Assembly (NCBI RefSeq): GCF_000423625.1
Contig: NZ_AUII01000025.1
Location: forward strand, 1-64,000
Source of the DNA: Pseudonocardia asaccharolytica DSM 44247 = NBRC 16224
GTDB taxonomy: Bacteria; Actinomycetota; Actinomycetes; Mycobacteriales; Pseudonocardiaceae
DNA: 64,000 bases
Direction of reading: 5' to 3'
Shown: one piece after another, positions 18,003 to 26,883 of the stretch
Layout of the letters: every line of letters begins with the position of its first letter
Numbering within the stretch: position 1 is the stretch's first letter
Notes under the pieces: model-generated
The model's input: only the letters and a program-made list of their open reading frames with translations
Told to the model about the DNA's origin: nothing
Database searches by the model: none
Made by a program: the position numbers and the translations under genes

Positions 18003-18848
18003 TCACTGATCGCCCCCCTCGTCGAGCAGCCGGTGCACCTCCCGGTTGATCAGCGCCAGCCGCGCCTCCTTGACCAGCGGGATGGCGCGCCGCCGTCGCC
18101 GCACGTCGGTGAGGTCGATATCGACGGTGAGCAGGTGTTCGACGTCCTCGGGCGCCTCGGCGATGATCTCCCCCCACGGGTCGACGACGTGCGATCCGCC
18201 CCAGAAGTGCAGATCGCCCTCGGTGCCCACCCGGTTCACGAACACGACGTAGAGCTGGAACATGCGCGCATAGAACCGGGTGATATCGCGCCAGTAGGTC
18301 TTCGAGTCGTAGCGTTCCGGAAACTGGCTCTGCGCACTGGAGGCCGGGACCAACAGCACGAGGGCGCCGTCCTGGGTGGCGAGGAAGGCCAGCTGGGGCT
18401 GCCAGGCGTCGTTGCACACCAGGATCGCCATCCGGGTGTCCTCGGCGGCGGGGAACGCCCGCAGCGAGGGGCCGGGGGTGAAGTGCTTGCGTTCCTCGAA
18501 GACGGTGTAGGTCGGCAGGTACAGCTTGCGGTGCACGTGCACCAGGTGGCCGTCCTGGAAATAGGCCGCGCTGTTGTAGGTGTGCACGCCGGGCCCGTCC
18601 TCGACGAAACCCAGCACCACTCCCGCATCCCCGGCTCGCTTGGCGATGCGCCGCAGGCCCCGATCGTCGGCCCGCAGTGACAGGTCCTCGTCGATCAGGC
18701 CGATCGAGTACCCGGACAGGTGCAGCTCCGGGAACACGATCAGCTCCGAGCCCTCCTCCACGGCGTTGGCGACGGCCTGCTCGGCGCGATCGAGGTTCGC
18801 CTCGACATCGCCGAGCACGCCGCCGACCTGGGCAAGGGTGATCCGCAT
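18003..18848 (-). CDS. Nitrilase-superfamily carbon-nitrogen hydrolase
   Basis: The 281-residue protein has the full Glu-Lys-Cys triad: Glu41 in VFPELHLSGY, Lys108 in HRKLYLPTY and Cys145 in LVCNDAWQP. The spacing fits amidase/NAD-synthase-amidase-like branches of the superfamily. It is the last gene of the osmoprotectant ABC operon: its ATG lies directly next to the stop codon of the binding-protein gene. It may hydrolyse an amide that enters through this transporter, or release ammonia from one. That link is inference; the substrate is unknown. Confidence 0.82.
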   Translation of the reverse strand: MRITLAQVGGVLGDVEANLDRAEQAVANAVEEGSELIVFPELHLSGYSIGLIDEDLSLRADDRGLRRIAKRAGDAGVVLGFVEDGPGVHTYNSAAYFQDGHLVHVHRKLYLPTYTVFEERKHFTPGPSLRAFPAAEDTRMAILVCNDAWQPQLAFLATQDGALVLLVPASSAQSQFPERYDSKTYWRDITRFYARMFQLYVVFVNRVGTEGDLHFWGGSHVVDPWGEIIAEAPEDVEHLLTVDIDLTDVRRRRRAIPLVKEARLALINREVHRLLDEGGDQ

Positions 18849-19835
18849 CTACGCCGTGAACCCGTTGTCCTGCAGGAACTGCTTCGCGACGTCCTCCGGG
18901 AGCTCGCCGTTGACGTCGACCTTCTCGTTGAGCCCGCGGAGAACCTCGGTGGTGAGCTTCGCGGCGATCGGGTCGAACACCTGGGCCAGCTGCGGGTGCT
19001 GGTTGGCGACCTGCTCGCGGACCGTCATGGCGACGTTGTAGGGGACGAAGAAGTTCTTGTCGTCCTCGACGATCTCGAGCTTGTTGGCCGCGATCCGGCC
19101 GTCGGTGGCGAAGACCTCGCCGAAGTTGCACTGCTCGCCGGTCGGGACCTGGGTGTAGACGATGCCCAGATCCATCTCGGCGACGTTGGCCGTCGGGAGG
19201 TCGAACCCGTAGGCCTTCTCCAGGCCGGGCCATCCGTCGTCGCGGGTGAGGAACTCGGTCGCGGCACACAGACTGGCCTTCGTCGGGTCCTCGTTGGCCA
19301 GCCGCGCGTAGTCGGAGAGGTTGTGGACGCCGAGCTGGTCGCCTCGGCCCTGCGCGGTGGCGATGGCGTAGGTGTTGTTGGCGGGCGCGGGAGACATCCA
19401 CACGATGTGGTTCTGCTGCAGATCCTGCGCCGCGACCTCCTTGTAGAGCGCCTCCGGGCCCTTCGGCGCCTCGGAGGCCTCGTGCTTGAGGTGTACCGTC
19501 CAGCCCGTGCCGGTGTACTCCCAGTACATGTCGATCTCACCGGAGGTCAGCGCGGCGCGGACGTTGGTGGTGCCGGTGATACCGGTCCGGTCCTCCACCG
19601 TGGCGCCGGTCGCGGCCAGCGCCTGCAGCGCGATCTGGCCGAGGATGAGCTGTTCGGTGAACTCCTTGGATCCCACCTTGAACGTCGTCCCGGACAGGTC
19701 GATGGCGCTGAGGGAACCCTCGCCTCCGCCGCCTCCGCCACCGCCACCTCCGCCGCCTCCGCCGCACGCCGTGAGCGCCAGCGCGGCGGCGGCCAGCAGG
19801 GTCAGCAGCCGGGCCCGGATGGTCCTCGCATGCAT
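18849..19835 (-). CDS. Glycine betaine/osmoprotectant ABC binding lipoprotein (OpuAC/ProX-like)
   Basis: The 328-residue protein has a lipoprotein signal (LLTLLAAAALALTAC, acylated Cys24) followed by 14 consecutive glycines. The binding domain includes TFKVGSKEFTEQLILGQIA, VEDRTGITGTTNVRAALTSGEIDMYWEYTGTG and SDYARLANEDPTKASLCAATEF, the hallmark of OpuAC/ProX quaternary-amine receptors. It anchors to the membrane outside the cell and delivers ligand to the permeases encoded upstream. The glycine run (codons at 19722-19763) is an unusually pure linker. Confidence 0.9.
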   Translation of the reverse strand: MHARTIRARLLTLLAAAALALTACGGGGGGGGGGGGGGEGSLSAIDLSGTTFKVGSKEFTEQLILGQIALQALAATGATVEDRTGITGTTNVRAALTSGEIDMYWEYTGTGWTVHLKHEASEAPKGPEALYKEVAAQDLQQNHIVWMSPAPANNTYAIATAQGRGDQLGVHNLSDYARLANEDPTKASLCAATEFLTRDDGWPGLEKAYGFDLPTANVAEMDLGIVYTQVPTGEQCNFGEVFATDGRIAANKLEIVEDDKNFFVPYNVAMTVREQVANQHPQLAQVFDPIAAKLTTEVLRGLNEKVDVNGELPEDVAKQFLQDNGFTA

Positions 19836-19865
19836 TCGCTACTCGCCTTCATCGTGGTGGGTTAC

Positions 19866-20639
19866 CTACAGGCCTCGGGGCCGGAGTACGTCCTCGGCGA
19901 CCCCAGCCAGATAGTCGATCAACAGGGCCAGCACCGCGGTGAGCACGCTGCCGACGATCGTGATCAGTATCCGGCCCTGAACCAGACCGGCGACGATGAT
20001 GTCGCCGAATCCGCCGGCGTTGATGAAGGCGGCCAGCGTGGCGGTCCCGACGTTGATCACGAGCGCGACCCGGATCCCGGCCAGGATGACCGGCACCGCG
20101 AGTGGCAGCTCGATGCGGGTGAGCACCCCGGTCCGGCTCATCCCCATGCCGCGCCCGGACTCGATGACCGCGGCGTCCACCTGCCGCAGCCCGATCATCG
20201 TGTTGCGCAGCACCGGCAGCGCGGAGTAGGCGACCAGCGCGACGATCGCGGGCCAGAATCCGATCGTCCAGACCACGGCGAACAGTGCGACCAGACCGAT
20301 CGAGGGGATGGCCTGCCCGATGTTGAACACGGCGAGGGTGGCCGGGGTGATGCGCCGGGCGAACGGGCGGGTCAGCGCGATGCCCAGCGGGATCGCGATG
20401 ATCAGCACCAGCACCGTCGACACCGCGGTCAGAGTGAGATGCTGGACGGCGGCGTTGCGGATGAAGGCGAGGTTGATCCGGCGCTGTTCGATGCTGTCCA
20501 GTTCCTGGCTGCTCACGTACAGGTACAGGGCGAGCAGCACCGCGGCGAGCAGGAAGGGCATGAAGAGGTACCCCGTGAGGGACCGCCGCCTCGACGGCGC
20601 GCCGGGGACCTCGACGGTCTGCTCGGTGACGACCGACAT
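19866..20639 (-). CDS. Osmoprotectant ABC permease (OpuCB/OpuCD, ProW-like)
   Basis: The 257-residue membrane protein has at least five hydrophobic segments, and the permease EAA-like loop is IESGRGMGMSRTGVLTRIELPLAVPVILAG. It lies 2 bp after the ATPase gene and 30 bp before the binding-protein gene. Together with the 214-aa permease at 21844 it makes the two-permease arrangement usual for OpuC/ProWZ systems. Confidence 0.9.
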   Translation of the reverse strand: MSVVTEQTVEVPGAPSRRRSLTGYLFMPFLLAAVLLALYLYVSSQELDSIEQRRINLAFIRNAAVQHLTLTAVSTVLVLIIAIPLGIALTRPFARRITPATLAVFNIGQAIPSIGLVALFAVVWTIGFWPAIVALVAYSALPVLRNTMIGLRQVDAAVIESGRGMGMSRTGVLTRIELPLAVPVILAGIRVALVINVGTATLAAFINAGGFGDIIVAGLVQGRILITIVGSVLTAVLALLIDYLAGVAEDVLRPRGL

Positions 20640-20641
20640 CG

Positions 20642-21847
20642 CTACCCGACCTCGTCCACGACGTCGAAGCCGCGGCGTAGCCGGCCCCGTTCGGCGCTGC
20701 GCATCCCGCGGATCGCCTCGTTGATGGTGTCGATGTCGACGACGCCCTGGTACTCGCCGGACTCCCCGACCACCACGGCGGTGCTGTAGCGGGCGGTGAG
20801 CATCTCGTTGAGAGTGTCGCTGAGGGTGGCCCGTGGTTCGACGACGGCCAGCGGCAGGCCGATCTCGGACAGCGGCCGGGCGTCGCTGCGCCGCAGGTGG
20901 TCGGAGTCGACCCAGGTGCGCGGACGCCGCTGCCGGTCCAGCACCAGCAGGCTGCCCTTGTCGCTGGCGTGCAATGCCGCGATGGCCTCGGCCCGATCGG
21001 TGTCGTCGGTCACCGTGGGCCAGCTGCCGAGCTCGATATCGCGAACCCGGCTCAGGCTCAGCCGCTTCAGCGAGGCCCCGTGGCCGATGAAGTCGGCGAC
21101 GAACTCGTCGGCCGGGTCGACGAGGATGCGTTCCGGCGTGTCGTACTGCGCGATGCGCGAGTGCTCGCGCAGGATCGCGATCCGGTCGCCCATCTTGATC
21201 GCCTCGTCGATGTCGTGGGTGACGAACACGATGGTCTTCTTCACCTCCGCCTGGATGCGGAGGAACTCGTTCTGCAGCCGGTCCCGGGTGATCGGGTCGA
21301 TCGCGCCGAAGGGTTCGTCCATGAGCATGATGTCGGGGTCGGCGCTCATCGCCCTGGCCACCCCGATCCGCTGGCGCTGACCGCCGGAGAGCTCCTTGGG
21401 ATAGCGCTTGCGGTGCAGGGCCGGGTCCATGCCGACGATCCCGATCAGCTCGTCCACCCGTGCGGCGATACGCTCGCGGTCCCAGCCCAGCAACTTGGGC
21501 ACGGTGGCGATGTTCTCCGCGATCGTCATGTGCGGGAACAGCCCGATCTGCTGGATGACGTAGCCGATCCGGCGCCGCAGCTGGTCGGGGTCGGCCCGGG
21601 TGATGTCCTCGTCGTCGATGAGGATCTGGCCGGAGGTGGGCTCGATCAACCGGTTGATCATCTTCATCACAGTGGTCTTCCCGCAGCCGGACGGCCCGAC
21701 GAAGATCACGATCTCGCCCTCGGGGATGGAGAGGGAGAGCTCGTCCACCGCCGGCTTGTGCTGGCCGGGGTACCGTTTGGCGAGCTTGTCCAGATGGATC
21801 TTGACGCGGCTTCCGTCCCGGGAGCCGACGTCTGCCGGTGCACTCAT
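20642..21847 (-). CDS. Osmoprotectant ABC transporter ATPase with C-terminal CBS domains
   Basis: The 401-residue ATPase has Walker A GPSGCGKTT, signature LSGGQRQRIGVARA, Walker B IMLMDEPFGAIDP and FVTHDIDEAIKMGDRIAI. Residues about 265-385 form a tandem CBS region (ALHASDKGSLLVLDRQRRP; EMLTARYSTAVVVGESGEYQGVVDIDTI), as in OpuA/OpuC ATPases, where CBS domains sense ionic strength. The ATG overlaps the upstream permease stop (ATGA at 21844-21847). Confidence 0.93.
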   Translation of the reverse strand: MSAPADVGSRDGSRVKIHLDKLAKRYPGQHKPAVDELSLSIPEGEIVIFVGPSGCGKTTVMKMINRLIEPTSGQILIDDEDITRADPDQLRRRIGYVIQQIGLFPHMTIAENIATVPKLLGWDRERIAARVDELIGIVGMDPALHRKRYPKELSGGQRQRIGVARAMSADPDIMLMDEPFGAIDPITRDRLQNEFLRIQAEVKKTIVFVTHDIDEAIKMGDRIAILREHSRIAQYDTPERILVDPADEFVADFIGHGASLKRLSLSRVRDIELGSWPTVTDDTDRAEAIAALHASDKGSLLVLDRQRRPRTWVDSDHLRRSDARPLSEIGLPLAVVEPRATLSDTLNEMLTARYSTAVVVGESGEYQGVVDIDTINEAIRGMRSAERGRLRRGFDVVDEVG

Positions 21848-22488
21848 CGGATCCCCCGTGTCGTCGTGAGCCGGTTGATCAGGACATAGAGCAGGTCGAA
21901 CAGCACGGCGAGGACGACCACGCCGAGGATCCCGCCGAGCACCAGGTTGAGCGCGACCGGGCTGCCGATCCGGGCCAGTCCCCGGAAGATGTCATTGCCG
22001 AGGCCGGGGCCGCGGATATAGGCCCCGATCGCGGCGATGCCGAGCGTGATCAGCGTCGAGACCCGCATGCCGGTGAGGATCACCGGCCAGGCCAGCGGCA
22101 GCTCGATGCGGATCAGTCGCAGCGTCCGGCCCATCCCCATCCCCTGAGCGGATTCGACGATCGCCGGGTCCACTCCCCGCAGCCCGACGATCGTGTTGGC
22201 GACGATCGGCAGCAACGCGTACATCACCAGCGCGACCACCACCGGCGTCGCGCCGAGCCCGAACACCGGGATGAAGAGCCCGAACAGCGCCAGCGAGGGG
22301 ATCGTGAGGAACACCGAGGCGATCGCGATCACGAGCTCGCGCGGCCGCTCGGTCCGGTAGGTCGCCACGCCGAGGCCGACCCCGATGACGGTGGCGATCA
22401 GCACCGCGACGGCGGTGATGATCGCATGCTGGATGGCGAGCTCGAGAAGATTGTCCCAGCGCGATACGAGGTAGTTCAGGAAGTTCAT
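21844..22488 (-). CDS. Osmoprotectant ABC permease (first gene of operon)
   Basis: The 214-residue permease starts at ATG 22488 behind GGGGGAA (MNFLNYLVSRWDNLLELA). The permease loop is VESAQGMGMGRTLRLIRIELPLAWPVILTGM. A longer frame to 22725 exists but reads into the leader. As the 5'-most gene it sets the operon promoter in the 300-bp divergent region upstream. The mycobacterial ProXVWZ operon has the same composition (established knowledge). Confidence 0.9.
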   Translation of the reverse strand: MNFLNYLVSRWDNLLELAIQHAIITAVAVLIATVIGVGLGVATYRTERPRELVIAIASVFLTIPSLALFGLFIPVFGLGATPVVVALVMYALLPIVANTIVGLRGVDPAIVESAQGMGMGRTLRLIRIELPLAWPVILTGMRVSTLITLGIAAIGAYIRGPGLGNDIFRGLARIGSPVALNLVLGGILGVVVLAVLFDLLYVLINRLTTTRGIR

Positions 22489-22788
22489 GCGATTCCCCCG
22501 CCGACGCTCGCTGCCCTCGGCACAGCCACCTCCCCCTGATCGACTGTCCTGGGAGCGTGGCACGACGGAGCGCGGGCCACAACTCGGCCATTGGGGCCAC
22601 CCACACCGTTCGGCCCAGGCCGGACGGCGTCCGGTATGGACGGCCGCCTGTCCGATGGTCGCGACCAGGCGTTTTGCTGGTCTGTACCGAAGGATCGTGT
22701 TACCGTTCACATCTCTTGGAAACACTATTGCCGTGGCGGCGACGCCACTTCGGCGATCGCCCCGCGGTCACGGCGGGAGGAATCTGCG
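22489..22788. promoter_or_regulatory. 300-bp divergent intergenic region (osmoprotectant operon / methyltransferase)
   Basis: This region separates the transporter operon (left) from the homocysteine methyltransferase (right) and must hold both promoters. The 22670-22730 stretch is the least GC-rich part. A small hairpin, GTGGCG-GCGA-CGCCAC, lies at 22733-22748, 41 bp before the methyltransferase start. I saw no recognisable riboswitch and no confident -35/-10 pair. Confidence 0.4.
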
Positions 22789-23844
22789 ATGGCCTCGCTC
22801 CCAGGTCTACGGCCCCGATTTCTCGACCGGCTCACCGAGGGGCCGGTGATCTGCGCCGAGGGCTATGTGTTCGAGTTGGAGCGACGGGGGTATCTGCAAG
22901 CCGGCGCGTTCGTGCCGGAGGTCGTGCTCGAACATCCGGATCAGGTGCGGGTGCTGCATGAGGAGTTCGTCCACGCGGGCTCGGACGTCGTCGAGGCCTT
23001 CACCTACTACGCGCACCGCGAGAAGCTTCGGCAGATCGGGAAGGATCATCTGCTCGAGCCGCTGAACCGGCAGGCCCTCGAACTCGCCCGCGACGTGGCG
23101 CTCGACAGCGGGACCCTGCTGGCCGGAGGCATTTGCAACTCCAATGTGTTCGATCCGGCGGATCCGGCGAGACACGCACAGGTCCGCGACATGTTCGACG
23201 AGCAGGTCGGCTGGGCGGCTGAGGCCGGGGCCGATTTCGTCATCGGCGAGACGTTTCGCTACCTCGGCGAGGCCCTGCTCGCGCTCGAGGCGATCCGGTC
23301 GGCCGGGTTGCCCGCCGTGATCACCCTCAACCTGCACTCAACCACGCAGACCCGGGAGGGGATGGAGCTACCCGAAGCGATGCGAAGGCTCGCCGACGGC
23401 GGTGCGGACGTGGTCGGCCTCAACTGTTCCCGGGGACCGGCGACCATGCTGCCGCTGCTGCCCGGGCTGGTCGAGGCCGTGGACGTCCCGGTCGCGGCGC
23501 TGCCGGTGCCCTACCGGACCGATGCCGCGCATCCGAACTTCCAGGCGCTCGCCGACCCCGGCTACTCCGGATTCCCCGCCGGACGCCCGTTCCCCACCGG
23601 CCTGGACCCGTTCACCTGCAACCGGTACGAGATCGCCGACTTCACCCGCGCCGCGCACGCCGCGGGCGTGCGGTACCTCGGCCTGTGCTGCGGTGCCGCG
23701 CCGCACCACATCCGCAGCATGGCCGAGACCCTTGGCCGCCGTCCCCCGGCCAGCCGCTACACCGAGGACATGTCCCGGCACGTCTACTTCGGATCCGACC
23801 CGGCGCTGGCCCCGCAGTACCTCGAGTACGGTCGCGCCCTCTGA
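22789..23844 (+). CDS. Homocysteine S-methyltransferase-family protein (betaine:homocysteine type candidate)
   Basis: The 351-residue TIM-barrel protein has the Pfam S-methyltransferase pattern: AFVPEVVLEHPDQVRVLHEEF, NSNVFDPADPARHAQV, VVGLNCSRGPATM and YLGLCCGAAPHHIRSMAE. These supply the three zinc cysteines (one in LNCS, two in LCCG) needed to activate homocysteine. ATG 22789 follows GGGAGGAAT. It is divergent from a betaine/osmoprotectant importer, so betaine is a plausible methyl donor. The family alone does not exclude S-methylmethionine or other donors. Confidence 0.8.
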   Translation: MASLPGLRPRFLDRLTEGPVICAEGYVFELERRGYLQAGAFVPEVVLEHPDQVRVLHEEFVHAGSDVVEAFTYYAHREKLRQIGKDHLLEPLNRQALELARDVALDSGTLLAGGICNSNVFDPADPARHAQVRDMFDEQVGWAAEAGADFVIGETFRYLGEALLALEAIRSAGLPAVITLNLHSTTQTREGMELPEAMRRLADGGADVVGLNCSRGPATMLPLLPGLVEAVDVPVAALPVPYRTDAAHPNFQALADPGYSGFPAGRPFPTGLDPFTCNRYEIADFTRAAHAAGVRYLGLCCGAAPHHIRSMAETLGRRPPASRYTEDMSRHVYFGSDPALAPQYLEYGRAL

Positions 23845-23871
23845 CCCGGATCCGCAGCCGGCACGGCACTC

Positions 23872-23910
23872 GAGCGGCTCGAGCATCACTGGTCGATGCT
23901 TGCGCCGCTC
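23872..23910 (+). terminator. Hairpin after the methyltransferase gene
   Basis: GAGCGGCTCGAGCATC at 23872-23887 pairs with GATGCTTGCGCCGCTC at 23895-23910 with two mismatches. It lies 28 bp after the methyltransferase stop, and a terminator is likely. Confidence 0.5.
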
Positions 23911-23971
23911 ACGCGGCACAAGCGCTGCCCGCGCGCACGTACCGTTGAGGTCCCGAGGAAGGGAGCCTGCG

Positions 23972-24493
23972 ATGCCACAGCCAGCCGGAGCAGAACTCGA
24001 GGCCATCCGCGCACGGCGCGACGAGCTCCGGGACACCTACCTACGCACTGGTTCGGCACGGCCGGCCAGCACGGTCCGCGGCGTCCACCACCTCGCGCTG
24101 ATCTGCCGGGACGTCGAGGAGACGATCCAGTTCTACCAGGGCCTGCTCGGCTTCCCACTGGTCGAGCTCGTGGAGAACCGCGACTACCCGGGCTCCAGCC
24201 ACTTCTTCTTCGACATCGGCAACCGCAACCTGCTGGGGTTCTTCGACTTTCCCGGACACGACCATCCGGATTTCCACGAGACGATCGGCGGGGTGCAGCA
24301 CCTGGCGCTGTCCACGTCGCCCGAGGAGTTCGACAACGCCCGTCAGCGGCTCGACGAGGCCGGGATCGAGTACCTGGGGCCCGACCGCGGCGTCGACAAC
24401 AGCCTCTACATCCGCGACCCCAACGGGGTGGGCATCGAGTTCTACCGCGAGGAACTTGGCAGGTTCGAGGGCGTCCCGCTACTCCCCCTGTGA
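23972..24493 (+). CDS. VOC-superfamily (glyoxalase/dioxygenase fold) protein
   Basis: The 173-residue protein has VHHLALICRDVEETIQFYQGLLGF, GVQHLALSTSPEEFDNA and RDPNGVGIEFYRE. These give the His-His-Glu metal ligands of a vicinal-oxygen-chelate enzyme. ATG 23972 follows GAGGAAGGGAG. The likely reaction type (lyase, dioxygenase or resistance protein) cannot be told from the sequence. Its stop codon falls inside the palindrome at 24487-24532. Confidence 0.85.
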   Translation: MPQPAGAELEAIRARRDELRDTYLRTGSARPASTVRGVHHLALICRDVEETIQFYQGLLGFPLVELVENRDYPGSSHFFFDIGNRNLLGFFDFPGHDHPDFHETIGGVQHLALSTSPEEFDNARQRLDEAGIEYLGPDRGVDNSLYIRDPNGVGIEFYREELGRFEGVPLLPL

Positions 24494-24532
24494 GTGCGTA
24501 ACAGTGTTCTAACACTGTTACGCACTCACAGG
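24487..24532. repeat. 46-bp perfect palindrome, copy 1 of an intergenic family
   Basis: Bases 24487-24508 and 24511-24532 are exact reverse complements around a central CT; the arm contains TGAGTGCGTAACAGTGTT. The TGA stop of the VOC gene (24491-24493) is part of the left arm. Near-identical copies are at 29798 and 31211, and a shorter relative is at 46103. As RNA it would fold into a 22-bp hairpin with almost no loop, so the real loop must open several pairs. Confidence 0.9.
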
Positions 24533-24725
24533 CCACGCTGAGCAGCGCTGTTGATCGGCCGGTCGGCGCCCACTTTCGGGCGGCAGGCAACCACCTCGCG
24601 GCTCGCACGTCCCTCCAGATGCGGGACGGGTGCGTCGGTTGCGTATCGTGCAGGCTCGAAATCGGTGACGTGGCGGCCGCCCGCCCCGCGGTCCTGGAGA
24701 ACACGCCGACGGGGTGGTGTGGAGC

Positions 24726-25892
24726 ATGAGCGGTAACGTCGGGGGGCCCCGCGGTCCGGGCCGCCCACCGCCCCGGCGCGGTCCGGGGCCGGGCTGGGGC
24801 CAGCCGCGTCGTCCGTACCGCGATCAACCACCACCGCCGGGGCACCGCCCGCCACCGCAGCGGACCGCCATGCTGCCGCGCACCCCGCAGGGTGACCGGC
24901 CACCGGTGCTCGCCCCGCCGCCGTCGGCCCGCCCGCCAGCCCGGCCGCAGCGCAGGCCGCGCCGGGGACGCCGGATCAAGATCGCGCTGGTGCTGCTGCT
25001 GGTGGCGCTCATCGGGTTCGGCGTCCACCTCGACACGAACCTGCAGCGCACCGCGGCGCTGCCGGCCGAGAGCACGGCCTCGTCGAAGGGCACCAACTGG
25101 CTCATCGTCGGTTCCGACAGCCGCGAGGGGCTCACCGCCGACGAACAGGACCGGCTGGCCACCGGCAACGATGCGGGCCAGCGCACCGACACGATCATGC
25201 TGCTGCACACCGGCAGCTCGGGATCCGTGCTGGTCAGCATCCCGCGCGACTCCTTCGTGCCGATCGCGGGACACGGCAGCGGGAAGATCAACTCTGCGTA
25301 CTCCGTCGGTGGGCCGCAGCTGCTGGTCAGCACGGTCGAGGCGACGACCGGGTTGCACGTCGACCACTACGCCGAGATCGGCTTCGGCGGGTTCGTCGGC
25401 GCCGTCGACGCGGTCGGCGGCGTCGACATGTGCATCCCGGAGCCGATCAAGGATCCGAAGGCCGCACTGAACATCAAGGCGGGTTGCCAGGAGCTGGACG
25501 GGGCGACGGCGCTGGGCTACGTGCGTACCCGCGCCACCGCCGGATCGGACTTCGACCGGGTCGCGCGGCAACGGGAGTTCCTGTCCGCGCTGATCAGCAG
25601 GTCGACGAGCCCGGCGACGCTGCTCAACCCGTTCCGGGTGGTACCACTCGCCTCGGCGGTGACGGGCACGATCACCATCGACGACTCCGACCACATCTGG
25701 AACCTAGCCGGGCTCGGGTTCGCGATGCGCGGGATCTCCGGGGGGGACGGGATCGCCACGACGGTTCCGACCGGCTCCACGCCGACGATCGGTGGTGCCT
25801 CGGTGGTGCGCTGGGACAAGGCGCGGGCCAGCGCGCTGTTCGCGGCGCTCGCCGTCGACCAGCGGCCGCCGCAGAAGGCGCTGGGCCCGTAG
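24726..25892 (+). CDS. LytR-CpsA-Psr (LCP) family cell-wall ligase
   Basis: The 388-residue protein has a proline/arginine-rich cytoplasmic N-terminus, one membrane anchor near 78-96 (IKIALVLLLVALIGFGV) and an LCP domain: NWLIVGSDSREGLT, RTDTIMLLH, LVSIPRDSFVPI, KINSAYSVGGPQL, GFVGAVDAVGGVDMCI and GYVRTRATAGSDFDRVARQREFL. LCP proteins transfer glycans such as arabinogalactan to peptidoglycan at the outer membrane face. ATG 24726 is preferred over GTG 24714. It ends 9 bp before the convergent ku gene. Confidence 0.9.
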   Translation: MSGNVGGPRGPGRPPPRRGPGPGWGQPRRPYRDQPPPPGHRPPPQRTAMLPRTPQGDRPPVLAPPPSARPPARPQRRPRRGRRIKIALVLLLVALIGFGVHLDTNLQRTAALPAESTASSKGTNWLIVGSDSREGLTADEQDRLATGNDAGQRTDTIMLLHTGSSGSVLVSIPRDSFVPIAGHGSGKINSAYSVGGPQLLVSTVEATTGLHVDHYAEIGFGGFVGAVDAVGGVDMCIPEPIKDPKAALNIKAGCQELDGATALGYVRTRATAGSDFDRVARQREFLSALISRSTSPATLLNPFRVVPLASAVTGTITIDDSDHIWNLAGLGFAMRGISGGDGIATTVPTGSTPTIGGASVVRWDKARASALFAALAVDQRPPQKALGP

Positions 25893-25901
25893 CCGGCGAG
25901 C

Positions 25902-26795
25902 TCAGGCGGGTTTGCGGGTTCGCTTGCGGGCGGCGGGCTTCTCGTCCTCACTCGCTGACTGGGCCTTCTGGTCCTTCGAGGAGGCTGCCGGACGTCCCCG
26001 CGTCTCGCCGGACGAGCTCCGGGCCGCCTCCACGCTGCGCTGCAGGGCGGTGAGCAGGTCGGTCATGCTGTCGCCCTCGTCGGCAGCCGCCGCGGGCACC
26101 GGGGTGGGGCGGGCCTCCCCGGTGGTGCGCTTGGCCGCGATGAGCGCCACGACGGCGTCGCGGTACTCGTCGTTGAACGCGGTCGGGTCGAAGTCGGCGC
26201 CGAGGCTCTCCACCAGCGAGGCGGCCATCTGCCGCTCCTGCGGCCGCAACTCGACGTCGGCGTCGAGGATGTCGAAGTCGGGCTCGCGCACCTCGTCCGG
26301 CCACAGCATCGTCTGCAGCAGGATGGTCTTCCCGCGCACCCGCAGCAGCGCCAGGGTCTCGCGCTGCCGCAGCGAGACCTTGACCACGGCCATCCGATCG
26401 GTCTCGGTGAGCGCATCCCGCAGCAGCGCATAGGGTTTGGCCGCCTTGCTCTCCGGTTCGAGGTAGTAGGTCTTGTCGAACAGGATCGGGTCGATCTGCT
26501 CGGCAGGCACGAACTCGATCACGTCGATCTCGTGGCCGGTGGCGGAGGGCAGCGACTCGAGGTCGGGCTCGGTGAGCATGATCAGCTCCCCGTCCTCGGT
26601 CTCGTACCCCTTGACGATGTCGGCGTACTCGACCTCCTCACCGCAGACGGTGCACGTCCGCTTGTAGCGGATGCGGCCACCGTCGGCTCCGTGGACCTGG
26701 TGGAACCGGATGTCGTGGTTCGTCGTCGCCGCATACAGCTTGACCGGCACGCTGACCAGGCCGAACGAGACGGCGCCACTCCATATTGCTCGCAT
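25902..26795 (-). CDS. ku: Ku protein, non-homologous end joining
   Basis: The 297-residue protein starts MRAIWSGAVSFGLVSVPVKLY and has the bacterial Ku core: CTVCGEEVEY, VKGYETEDGELIMLTEPDLE, DPILFDKTYYLEP, KVSLRQRETLALLRVRGKTILLQTMLWPDEVRE. A Lys/Arg-rich C-terminal tail follows. Ku binds DNA double-strand ends and recruits LigD. A TTG two codons upstream (26801) is possible, but ATG 26795 matches the family. It is divergent from the ligase gene with 88 bp between. Confidence 0.95.
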   Translation of the reverse strand: MRAIWSGAVSFGLVSVPVKLYAATTNHDIRFHQVHGADGGRIRYKRTCTVCGEEVEYADIVKGYETEDGELIMLTEPDLESLPSATGHEIDVIEFVPAEQIDPILFDKTYYLEPESKAAKPYALLRDALTETDRMAVVKVSLRQRETLALLRVRGKTILLQTMLWPDEVREPDFDILDADVELRPQERQMAASLVESLGADFDPTAFNDEYRDAVVALIAAKRTTGEARPTPVPAAAADEGDSMTDLLTALQRSVEAARSSSGETRGRPAASSKDQKAQSASEDEKPAARKRTRKPA

Positions 26796-26883
26796 GTACA
26801 AGCCTTCCCACCTGAGCCGCCCGATACGCAGGACCCCGCCCCGGAAAGCGCAACGTGACGACGTTCAGTGACAGCATGACGGC

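Noticed and set aside
18720..20789. A 689-codon forward frame antisense to the betaine transporter
   Set aside because: Rich in Asp/His/Arg as expected for a shadow of GC-rich permease genes; the reverse-strand genes are certain.
22489..22788. SAM or cobalamin riboswitch in front of the homocysteine methyltransferase
   Set aside because: Only a small 6-bp hairpin is visible; none of the conserved core sequences is present.
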